Source: Planctomycetota bacterium
GTDB lineage: Bacteria; Planctomycetota; Phycisphaerae; WQYP01
DNA: 7,040 bases
Direction: 5' to 3'
Assembly (NCBI GenBank): GCA_021785155.1
Contig: JAJYGE010000351.1
Coordinates: 1 to 7,040, forward strand
Of the stretch, positions 1 through 5,856 are shown piece after piece. The position numbers and the translations under genes are program-made. How positions within the stretch are numbered: the stretch's first letter is position 1; every line of letters starts with the position of its first letter. A model generated the notes under the pieces. That model saw nothing but the letters and a program-made list of their open reading frames with translations. It searched no databases and was not told where the DNA came from.

Positions 1-1476
1 CCGATGGGCCTGACGGCCATCTTGCGTCCCTATCAGAAAGTAGGGGTCCAGTGGCTGCACTTTATGGTTCGTCTGGGATTGGGCGCTTGTCTCGCGGATG
101 ACATGGGGTTGGGAAAAACCATTCAGGTACTGGGCATGCTGCTGTGGTTGAAACAACAGCGCGTCAATGGAAAGCCCGCGCCGCCACCATCTCTGCTGAT
201 TGTTCCGGCCTCGCTGATCTCCAACTGGCGCGATGAGTTGGCCCGATTTGCGCCGACACTGCAAGCCTGTGTGGTACATGCGTCCGAAAAACAGGCGGAC
301 TGGTTCAATGGGGACCAGGAGGTTATTTCGCACGCCATTGCCTCCATGGATTTGGTTATCACGACCTACGGCATGGCCACGCGGTTGGATTGGCTGGCAA
401 AAAGGCCGTGGAATGTTGTCATTCTGGACGAGGCGCAGGCGATTAAAAATTCCGGCACCAAACAGACGCGCTGCGTCAAACAACTTCAAGCCGCGGCTCG
501 CGTCGCGCTGACCGGCACGCCGGTGGAAAACCGCCTGTCTGATTTATGGTCGATCTTTGATTTTATCAATCCGGGATTGCTCGGCGGTGCCAAAGCGTTC
601 AGTACATACGCAAAATCATTGGCGGAATCTCCGGGAAGCTACGCACCATTACGGGCGCTGGTGCAACCTTATATCCTGCGGCGTCTGAAAACGGATAAAC
701 GCGTCATTTCGGATCTGCCCGATAAAACGGAAGTAAGGGCGTTTTGTCCACTAAGTAAACATCAGATCGCGCTGTATCAGCAGGCCGTCGACGAGATGCG
801 GTCCAAACTTAATGACACGATCGATGGCATTCAACGGAAGGGTCTGGTTCTGACTTATCTCATGCGTTTTAAGCAGATTTGCAATCATCCCTCGCAATTG
901 CTGGGCGATGGCGCTTATGACCCTTCGCACAGCGGCAAGTTCCAGCGTTTGCGGGAACTATGCGAGGAAATGGCTTCCCGGCAGGAAAAGGTTTTGATTT
1001 TTACGCAGTTCCGGGAGATTACCGCGGCGTTGGCCGGGTTTTTACAACCGATATTCGGGCGCGCGGGGCTGATCCTGCATGGCGGCACGGCGGTGGCGGA
1101 ACGAAAACAATTGGTACAACAATTTCAAAGCGATAACGGCCCACCATTTTTTGTGCTGTCACTGAAGGCCGGCGGAGTGGGATTAAATCTGACCGCGGCA
1201 TCGCAGGTTATTCATTTTGACCGATGGTGGAATCCGGCGGTGGAAAATCAGGCCACGGACAGGGCCTTTCGCATCGGTCAGAAGAAAAACGTGCTGGTGC
1301 ATAAATTTATCTGCCAGGGAACGCTGGAAGATAAGATCGACGCATTGATGATGGAAAAGACTAATCTTTCCAATGAGATTTTGCAGGGCCAGGCGGACCG
1401 AATGCTTACGGAAATGAATAACCAGGAACTGCTGAATTTTGTGGCACTGGATATTCACCGTGCTGCCGAGTTATGA
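1..1476 (+). CDS. SNF2/RapA-family DNA-dependent ATPase (helicase-like), 5' end outside the window
   Basis: This is the motor part of a SNF2-superfamily ATPase, which uses ATP to translocate on double-stranded DNA and remodel DNA-protein complexes in the cytoplasm. Numbering from the first in-window Met (base 4), the visible motifs are: a Q-motif-like LRPYQ at residues 7-11, Walker A DDMGLGKT at 32-39, Walker B DEAQ at 142-145, motif III TGTP at 170-173, motif V SLKAGG at 386-391, and motif VI QATDRAFRIGQ at 416-426. Both RecA-like lobes are therefore complete and look active. The frame is open through base 1. In bacterial homologues LRPYQ normally follows several hundred residues of SNF2-associated N-terminal region, so the Met at base 4 is very probably internal. 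The stop TGA is at 1474-1476. A SWIM zinc-finger gene follows after 34 bp, the same pairing as Bacillus subtilis ywqA/ywqB. The family call is firm; the cellular role is not known from sequence. Confidence 0.95.
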   Translation, partial: PMGLTAILRPYQKVGVQWLHFMVRLGLGACLADDMGLGKTIQVLGMLLWLKQQRVNGKPAPPPSLLIVPASLISNWRDELARFAPTLQACVVHASEKQADWFNGDQEVISHAIASMDLVITTYGMATRLDWLAKRPWNVVILDEAQAIKNSGTKQTRCVKQLQAAARVALTGTPVENRLSDLWSIFDFINPGLLGGAKAFSTYAKSLAESPGSYAPLRALVQPYILRRLKTDKRVISDLPDKTEVRAFCPLSKHQIALYQQAVDEMRSKLNDTIDGIQRKGLVLTYLMRFKQICNHPSQLLGDGAYDPSHSGKFQRLRELCEEMASRQEKVLIFTQFREITAALAGFLQPIFGRAGLILHGGTAVAERKQLVQQFQSDNGPPFFVLSLKAGGVGLNLTAASQVIHFDRWWNPAVENQATDRAFRIGQKKNVLVHKFICQGTLEDKIDALMMEKTNLSNEILQGQADRMLTEMNNQELLNFVALDIHRAAEL

Positions 1477-1503
1477 TGCTGTTCGATAATGATGTTCTGG
1501 AAT

Positions 1504-1509
1504 AAGGAA
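1504..1509 (+). promoter_or_regulatory. Shine-Dalgarno site that decides the SWIM gene start
   Basis: AAGGAA lies just before three consecutive ATG codons at 1511, 1514 and 1517. The spacing is 1 nt to the first, 4 nt to the second and 7 nt to the third. Normal spacing favours 1517, giving a protein that starts MWWRF, two residues shorter than the longest reading. Confidence 0.6.
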
Positions 1510-1510
1510 T

Positions 1511-2461
1511 ATGATGATGTGGTGGCGTTTTCAACCCTACGTATCGGCTGGTGAGCGGCGGGCAAAAGCCACCAAAGAAGTCGCCAAGTTACAAAAAAGC
1601 GGGCGGAAAATTTCGCCCATTCAATTGGAGGGGCGGAAAATCGCCTCTACTTTCTGGGGTAAGGCCTGGTGCAAACATCTGGAATCATACAGCGATTACT
1701 CCAACCGTCTGCCACGCGGACGATCTTACCTGCGGAACGGATCGGTACTGGATTTGCAAATTGAACCCGGCAAAATCAGCGCGCTGGTCAGCGGCTCGGA
1801 AGTGTACCACATTGACATAAAAATTAAGCCTTTGGCGGAAGAAAAATGGGCCAACATCCGGCAACGCCTGTCCGGCGAAATCGGCAGCATTATTGAATTG
1901 CTGCGGGGGCGCATGTCCGACGCGGTAATGTCCGTCGTCACGGACCGTGAGGGCGGCATGTTCCCGGCACCAAATCATATTGATATGGACTGTTCCTGCC
2001 CGGACTCCGCCGGGTTATGCAAACATCTGGCGGCGGTGCTGTACGGCGTGGGCGCTCGATTGGATACACAACCGGAGCTGCTTTTCAAACTTCGCCAGGT
2101 AAATCATCTGGAATTGGTGCCCACCTCCGGCACAGTCGATGCCCTGACCAGCTCCGGTAATGCGCAGCGTAAAACAATTGCCGACAATGATCTGGCCAAT
2201 GTATTCGGAGTGGAAATGGATCAGCCCGCCGAGAAACCGGCTGCCGCGGCACCTGTCAAATCGGATCAACCAGTTAAGACCAAAAAACAAACCGCGGTCA
2301 GGAAAGCCAAAGTGCAAGCCAATAAATCGCCAAAATCCGCAGAGACCGTCCGCCCAACGAAATCCGCGCCCGCCAAGCCCAAAAACAGAATATCCGCAAT
2401 TAACATTAAGGCCGTAAAAAAACGACCGTCGTTGGCAAGAAAGCCGAAGCGTAAGCTTTAA
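1511..2461 (+). CDS. SWIM zinc-finger protein with a lysine-rich tail, partner of the upstream SNF2 ATPase
   Basis: This 316-residue protein (314 if started at 1517) carries a SWIM zinc-binding motif, C161-x-C163-x6-C170-x-H172. SWIM domains are predicted to bind DNA or proteins and recur in bacterial proteins encoded beside SNF2 ATPases. The N-terminal 150 residues contain the FWGKAWCKHLESY-like block common in this group, which precedes the zinc finger. From about residue 235 the sequence becomes a low-complexity tail of Lys, Ala, Pro and Ser with KPK and KKR clusters, ending in KPKRKL. It resembles histone H1 tails and is likely disordered and DNA-binding. The gene starts 34 bp after the SNF2 stop with no promoter-like sequence between, so one operon is likely. 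No signal peptide or membrane segment is seen. The motif and pairing are seen directly; the joint function in DNA repair or remodelling is inference. Confidence 0.9.
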   Translation: MMMWWRFQPYVSAGERRAKATKEVAKLQKSGRKISPIQLEGRKIASTFWGKAWCKHLESYSDYSNRLPRGRSYLRNGSVLDLQIEPGKISALVSGSEVYHIDIKIKPLAEEKWANIRQRLSGEIGSIIELLRGRMSDAVMSVVTDREGGMFPAPNHIDMDCSCPDSAGLCKHLAAVLYGVGARLDTQPELLFKLRQVNHLELVPTSGTVDALTSSGNAQRKTIADNDLANVFGVEMDQPAEKPAAAAPVKSDQPVKTKKQTAVRKAKVQANKSPKSAETVRPTKSAPAKPKNRISAINIKAVKKRPSLARKPKRKL

Positions 2462-2530
2462 GAAGGTGTGGCAATACATCCGAATCCGCATTCCGGCCCA
2501 CCCCATCCCTTTTAGCCGCGTGTGCTTGCA

Positions 2531-2547
2531 CCGCGCGTTTCGCGCGG
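2531..2547. repeat. Perfect 7-bp GC-rich inverted repeat
   Basis: CCGCGCG, a TTT loop, then CGCGCGG form a very stable hairpin about 70 bp after the SWIM gene stop. It has the stem of an intrinsic terminator but no following T tract on either strand. It could be a 3'-end processing or stability element, or a small intergenic repeat. Confidence 0.6.
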
Positions 2548-2670
2548 CACTCGTCGGTGTTGAGAGAGCAATAAGTAGACCGCAGGGGTGCCTCATCTTG
2601 CGACAGTCCCCTCGCGCCGGAACCCTACTGCTCAACTCTCTACTGCTCTGCTCTGCGGCAACAGCCGCCG

Positions 2671-2704
2671 CCACGGGTGCCCGGAAATATTGCCAACCCC
2701 GTGG
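2671..2704. repeat. 7-bp inverted repeat with 20-nt loop
   Basis: CCACGGG at 2671-2677 pairs exactly with CCCGTGG at 2698-2704. The loop contains GGAAATATTGCC. The role is unknown, and a pairing this short can occur by chance. Confidence 0.35.
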
Positions 2705-2730
2705 CCGTCGGCGTTCTGGCGAACAGGAAA

Positions 2731-2742
2731 AAGGCCGGCCTT
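2731..2742. repeat. 12-bp perfect palindrome, possible operator
   Basis: AAGGCCGGCCTT is its own reverse complement and lies about 45 bp upstream of the best promoter-like elements for the gene at 2841. GGCCT at 2737-2741 can also pair with AGGCC at 2747-2751. A dimeric regulator site is one possibility; GC-rich chance symmetry is another. Confidence 0.3.
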
Positions 2743-2787
2743 GAATAGGCCAAATATTCGTAATCCCGATTTATAATCGTTCATACA

Positions 2788-2815
2788 TTGTTTGTGGTGC
2801 TTTAACCGATATAAT
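2788..2815 (+). promoter_or_regulatory. Sigma-70-like promoter for the PAS-GAF-receiver gene
   Basis: A consensus -10 hexamer TATAAT lies at 2810-2815, preceded after 16 bp by TTGTTT at 2788-2793 as a weak -35 (three of six consensus bases). Transcription would begin near 2822, leaving a leader of about 20 nt before the ATG at 2841. A second exact TATAAT occurs at 2772-2777, but only TTGAAT at 2741-2746 is available as a -35, at a spacing of 25 bp, which is too long. The local drop in G+C supports a promoter here. Confidence 0.5.
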
Positions 2816-2816
2816 C

Positions 2817-2835
2817 ATTAAGGTTTTATTAAGGT
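2817..2835 (+). repeat. Direct repeat ATTAAGGT, second copy containing the ribosome binding site
   Basis: ATTAAGGT occurs at 2817-2824 and again at 2828-2835. The AAGG of the second copy (2831-2834) is 6 nt before the ATG at 2841 and serves as the Shine-Dalgarno site. The first copy overlaps the predicted transcription start. This may be coincidence or a small regulator half-site pair. Confidence 0.4.
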
Positions 2836-2840
2836 GTCGC

Positions 2841-4535
2841 ATGGGTGTTGTTTCTAACCTTCGACGCGCACTGGTGCTTGCCGGCCCAGACTTCCGCTCC
2901 ACCGAACTCTATAGTAATCTCTCCCGCAATTATGATGCTGTCGTGTGCGTGCCCACCATGGAAGAAGCTGTGGCGGAGTTACGCGCCGGCGCATTTGATA
3001 TGGTCATGTCCCAGTCCGCTGATTTTTTGCCGCTTGAACGGGCGCACGCCACCATGCAATCCGGACTGGTGCTTGATACCATTGGGGAAGGCGTTTGCAT
3101 GATTAATCCCGCCGGCCGCATGGTGTGGAGCAACCGCCGGATGAAACAATGGTCCCCGGAAGTTATCGAGCGCATCGGCAAGGCCTGCATGGAAGCCATG
3201 TCGGTGTTCACCGAGCCGCAGCTCAACGGTTCATCGGAACATCATGCGCCGCGTTCCCGCAAATTCGCCATGAGTATCGGCGACGCACAGTTTTTTGAAC
3301 TGGTATGTTCACCGCTGCATAATCAGGAAGATAAAGTTACGCATGTGGTCGCGGTGTGCTGGGATGCCACGCACACCCGCCGACTTCAGCAAAAACTTGA
3401 CGCCATCGACCAGGCCGGACGCGAGCTGGTACGGCTTGAAAAAGACGCAATATCCAAACTGAATTTCATCCAGCGGCAACAGGTGCTGGAAGAGCGCATT
3501 ATCAAATTTCTTCGGCAGCTCATGCACTTCGACCACTTTAACATCCGTCTGCTGGATCCAGCGAGTAATAAACTCGAACCCGTGATTGCCGTGGGCATGC
3601 CGGAAGAAGCCATGCAGGTGGAGCTGTTTTGTGAAGTCGAAGGAAATGGAATTTGCGGGCATGTGGCGGCCACGGGACGTTCCTATATTTCCCCTGATGT
3701 GGCTAAGGACCCGCGTTACGTCGCGGGTTTGGATACCGCCAGGTCGAGTCTTACCGTGCCGTTGATGCTCCATGATAAAACCATCGGGGTATTGAACATT
3801 GAATCCGATCAATGCGCGTTTTTCACTGAAGATGACCGGCAATTCGCGGAGATTTTCGGACGTTATGTGGCCATTGCGTTGAATGTTCTGGACCTGCTGA
3901 TGCTGGAGCAGCGCACCAATAGCGGAAAACTTGTGCAGGAAATCGCATGTGAAGTCGCCGGGCCGCTCAATGACCTGATTTATGATCTCGAAACGGTCAA
4001 AGAAGCGAACATAGATAACGAGGCGTTGCTGAAAGCCTTAAATTCCATCCTTGGCAACGCCAATACCGTGCGGCAGACGTTTTGGAGTTTGTGTTCCAGC
4101 CCGCAGCAGGTATTTGGAGCCCATGATCAGCGTCGCCTTCCACGCGAGGACCCCCGTCTGCGGGGAAAGCGAATTCTCGTGGCCGACGATCAAGCCAATA
4201 TTCGTGAAACCATTCATTACGTCCTGACCTATTGCGGCTGCCAGGTGGACACCGCCGCGGACGGTGCCGAAGCACTGGCGCATCTCGCCGGGCAACCGCG
4301 CTATGATCTGGTCATTTCCGATATTCGCATGCCCCACCGCAATGGATATGAAGTCTTTGCCGCGGCACAAAAGATCGGCCACAATCCACCCGTGATATTG
4401 ATGACCGGCTTCGGTTACGATCCGGATCACAGCATCGTGCAGGCCTCCAAACAGGGACTCGCCGCGGTTCTTTCCAAACCCTTCAAAGTGGAAAAACTCA
4501 TGCAGGAAATATTCAAAGCCCTGGCGGTTCATTAA
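2841..4535 (+). CDS. PAS-GAF signalling protein with degenerate kinase-like segment and C-terminal receiver
   Basis: This 564-residue soluble protein has several modules. Residues 8-66 resemble the first half of a receiver but lack its acidic residues. Residues 70-180 look like a PAS sensor, followed by a coiled-coil linker. Residues 205-350 form a GAF domain, with the typical GICGHVAATGR and DPRY blocks at about 270-290. Residues 360-425 resemble a histidine-kinase dimerisation helix pair, but the H-box reads A-C370-E-V-A-G-P-L, with Cys where a phospho-accepting His would be. No HATPase domain follows. Residues 444-564 are an intact receiver: acidic pair D449/D450, phospho-acceptor D494, T522 and K546. 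It probably integrates a small-molecule or redox signal and is phosphorylated by a separate kinase. No DNA-binding or enzymatic output domain is present. The start is supported by AAGG 6 nt upstream, and a promoter-like site precedes it. I recall closely similar proteins from planctomycetes, but could not search for them. Confidence 0.85.
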   Translation: MGVVSNLRRALVLAGPDFRSTELYSNLSRNYDAVVCVPTMEEAVAELRAGAFDMVMSQSADFLPLERAHATMQSGLVLDTIGEGVCMINPAGRMVWSNRRMKQWSPEVIERIGKACMEAMSVFTEPQLNGSSEHHAPRSRKFAMSIGDAQFFELVCSPLHNQEDKVTHVVAVCWDATHTRRLQQKLDAIDQAGRELVRLEKDAISKLNFIQRQQVLEERIIKFLRQLMHFDHFNIRLLDPASNKLEPVIAVGMPEEAMQVELFCEVEGNGICGHVAATGRSYISPDVAKDPRYVAGLDTARSSLTVPLMLHDKTIGVLNIESDQCAFFTEDDRQFAEIFGRYVAIALNVLDLLMLEQRTNSGKLVQEIACEVAGPLNDLIYDLETVKEANIDNEALLKALNSILGNANTVRQTFWSLCSSPQQVFGAHDQRRLPREDPRLRGKRILVADDQANIRETIHYVLTYCGCQVDTAADGAEALAHLAGQPRYDLVISDIRMPHRNGYEVFAAAQKIGHNPPVILMTGFGYDPDHSIVQASKQGLAAVLSKPFKVEKLMQEIFKALAVH

Positions 4536-4727
4536 CCTTCCAAATCGGGATTTTCCGCAGCCTTTTATCGCCGCATCGAAACCGCGGATGATACCGCTAT
4601 GCGTGGTGGCATTGCGTCGAAAAAATTCATTTTGTCGATTATCTACCCGCGCCGACATCCATAACAGTGATGATGCGGGTTGGTGCCGCCGCGTAGTCGG
4701 ACCAGCTTATCCGCACTTGCGAAGTTT

Positions 4728-4731
4728 GGAG
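4728..4731 (+). promoter_or_regulatory. Shine-Dalgarno site for the DnaB_N-DUF3987 gene
   Basis: GGAG is 6 nt before the ATG at 4738, the ideal spacing. The same frame is open back to an ATG at 4588, but the extra 50 residues (Cys- and Arg-rich) do not look like a protein domain and that ATG has no good binding site. This sets the start at 4738. The 202-bp gap 4536-4737 before it holds no other gene that I can support and no clear promoter or terminator. Confidence 0.75.
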
Positions 4732-4737
4732 TTTCTG

Positions 4738-5856
4738 ATGATTACGGCAAATTCTTCCGGAATGCCATTACCTGTATCCGCGGCCCATGAGCATCGTCGC
4801 AGCCTTCACACGCCAATAAATAACCCGATGCTGGTGCCGTGGGATTCCTCCGCCCAGCAGGCACTGCTGGGAAGTATCCTTTTGCAGGGCGGTATTTTGC
4901 CGGACGTCATTGCCGCGTTATCGGCAAGCTCCGAGGTATTCTGGGGCGAAGCGGACGCCATGATCTACGCCGCCATGACCCGTATTCATGCGGTGGGTCA
5001 ACCCCTGGACGGTGTTACGTTGACGCATCAACTGCAATCCGATGGAAATTATGATCGCATCGGCGGTTTTGATTATCTGGAGTCACTGGTCAATGGCGTG
5101 CCTTCCGCGGCCAACTGGCGGGCGTATGCTGAAATTGTTCGAGAAAAGCACCGTGAACGTCTGGAATGGCAGGTGGGGTGGAATTTGCAGGCGGGAAATC
5201 TTTCGACCGCCCAGTACCTTCAGACAATTCAACAGATCCATGCCCAATTTACCGATGACGGGCCGGATCGTTGGCCCGATCCGCCGGAAGATGGAGCCTA
5301 TTATGGCCTGGCCGGAGATATTGTCCGCACGATTGCGCCGCATACCGAATCCGATCCGGCGGCGGTTCTGCTGCATATTCTGGTACTGTTTGGAAACATG
5401 GTTGGCCGCGGGCCGCACTTTACCGTGGATGGCGCGCGGCACGGATTAAATCTCTTTGCGGTCTGCTGCGGTGACAGCTCCAAAGCCCGCAAGGGCACCG
5501 CCGGTTCGCAGGCGTTGCGATTGTTGAATCCGGTGGATTCGGCATGGGCGTCCAACCGTGTAAAAAGCGGGTTATCCAGTGGTGAGGGGATGATTTTTGC
5601 AGTACGCGATCCGGTTTTCAAAAATGAGGAACTGGTGGATCAGGGCGAATCCGATAAAAGGCTCATGGCCCTGGAACCGGAATTTGCCCGCCTCCTGAAA
5701 GTGGCCGCCCGCGATGGCAACACGGTATCGCCGATGATTCGTCTGGCGTGGGATAATGGTGATTTACACGTATTGACACGCGTGCCCACCAAGGCCACCG
5801 GTGCCCACCAAGGCCACCGGTGCCCATATCAGCATCATCGGGCATATTACCCATGA
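4738..5856 (+). CDS. N-terminal fragment of the split gene: DnaB_N domain plus first half of DUF3987
   Basis: Translated as it stands, this frame gives 372 residues. Residues 35-150 match the DnaB N-terminal domain pattern: SAQQALLGSILL, then FWGEADAMIYAAM, then GGFDYLESLVNGVPSAANWRAYAEIVREK. In replicative helicases this domain mediates ring assembly and primase contact. Residues 180-348 carry the first half of DUF3987 with the RKGT loop and the EPEF acidic motif. From residue 349 the first repeat copy is read normally, then the second copy leads into about 18 out-of-frame residues rich in His, Pro and Tyr, ending at TGA 5854-5856. The fragment lacks half of the ATPase core and is unlikely to be functional alone. 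Confidence 0.8.
   Translation: MITANSSGMPLPVSAAHEHRRSLHTPINNPMLVPWDSSAQQALLGSILLQGGILPDVIAALSASSEVFWGEADAMIYAAMTRIHAVGQPLDGVTLTHQLQSDGNYDRIGGFDYLESLVNGVPSAANWRAYAEIVREKHRERLEWQVGWNLQAGNLSTAQYLQTIQQIHAQFTDDGPDRWPDPPEDGAYYGLAGDIVRTIAPHTESDPAAVLLHILVLFGNMVGRGPHFTVDGARHGLNLFAVCCGDSSKARKGTAGSQALRLLNPVDSAWASNRVKSGLSSGEGMIFAVRDPVFKNEELVDQGESDKRLMALEPEFARLLKVAARDGNTVSPMIRLAWDNGDLHVLTRVPTKATGAHQGHRCPYQHHRAYYP
5782..5826 (+). repeat. 19-bp tandem duplication flanked by a 7-bp direct repeat (frameshift site)
   Basis: GTGCCCACCAAGGCCACCG occurs at 5782-5800 and again, identically, at 5801-5819. It is followed by a partial third copy GTGCCCA at 5820-5826. The inferred ancestor is GTGCCCA, 12 bp, GTGCCCA: two 7-bp repeats 19 bp apart. 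Slippage between these repeats during replication produces exactly the observed duplication, and the reverse event would restore the gene. Each junction also contains the 8-bp palindrome CACCGGTG, which could help stall the polymerase. Confidence 0.95.

Larger units (their letters stand above)
2462..2840. other. 379-bp gene-free spacer with small inverted and direct repeats
   Basis: I see no protein-like reading frame here on either strand. The stretch holds a perfect GC hairpin at 2531-2547, a 9-bp direct repeat CTACTGCTC at 2625-2633 and 2640-2648 inside a pyrimidine-rich run, a 7-bp inverted repeat at 2671-2677/2698-2704, a 12-bp palindrome at 2731-2742, and a promoter-like region from about 2788. 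The last 80 bp are much more A+T-rich than the rest, which fits a promoter and leader for the gene at 2841. None of the hairpins is followed by a T run, so no intrinsic terminator for the SWIM operon can be called. A structured RNA in 2520-2710 is possible but unproven. Confidence 0.6.

Noticed and set aside
2531..2547. GC hairpin as an intrinsic terminator of the SNF2-SWIM operon
   Set aside because: The stem is strong, but the downstream sequence is CACTCGTCGG with no T tract, so a standard terminator call is not supported.
2015..2674. 219-codon minus-strand open frame antisense to the SWIM gene and spacer
   Set aside because: It is opposite the Lys/Ala-rich tail and reads as Gly/Arg/Phe-rich low-complexity sequence with no domain. 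It is best explained as a shadow of the real gene.
3309..3842. 177-codon minus-strand open frame inside the PAS-GAF gene
   Set aside because: It is fully antisense to a well-supported GAF-coding region, with no recognisable motif and no ribosome site.
4038..4658. 206-codon minus-strand open frame antisense to the receiver domain
   Set aside because: It is opposite conserved receiver codons and its composition follows from them. There is no independent evidence of coding.
4588..4737. Upstream extension of the DnaB_N-DUF3987 gene to the ATG at 4588
   Set aside because: The extra 50 residues are Cys- and Arg-rich and not domain-like, while ATG 4738 has GGAG at 6-nt spacing.
5780..5830. The tandem 19-bp copies as part of a CRISPR or larger repeat array
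   Set aside because: There are only two adjacent copies plus a 7-bp partial, no spacers, and the repeats lie inside a coding region.
5777..5856. Programmed +1 ribosomal frameshift joining the two halves
   Set aside because: I see no recognisable slippery site, and the exact 19-bp duplication fully explains the frame change. Removing one copy gives a clean family-like junction.
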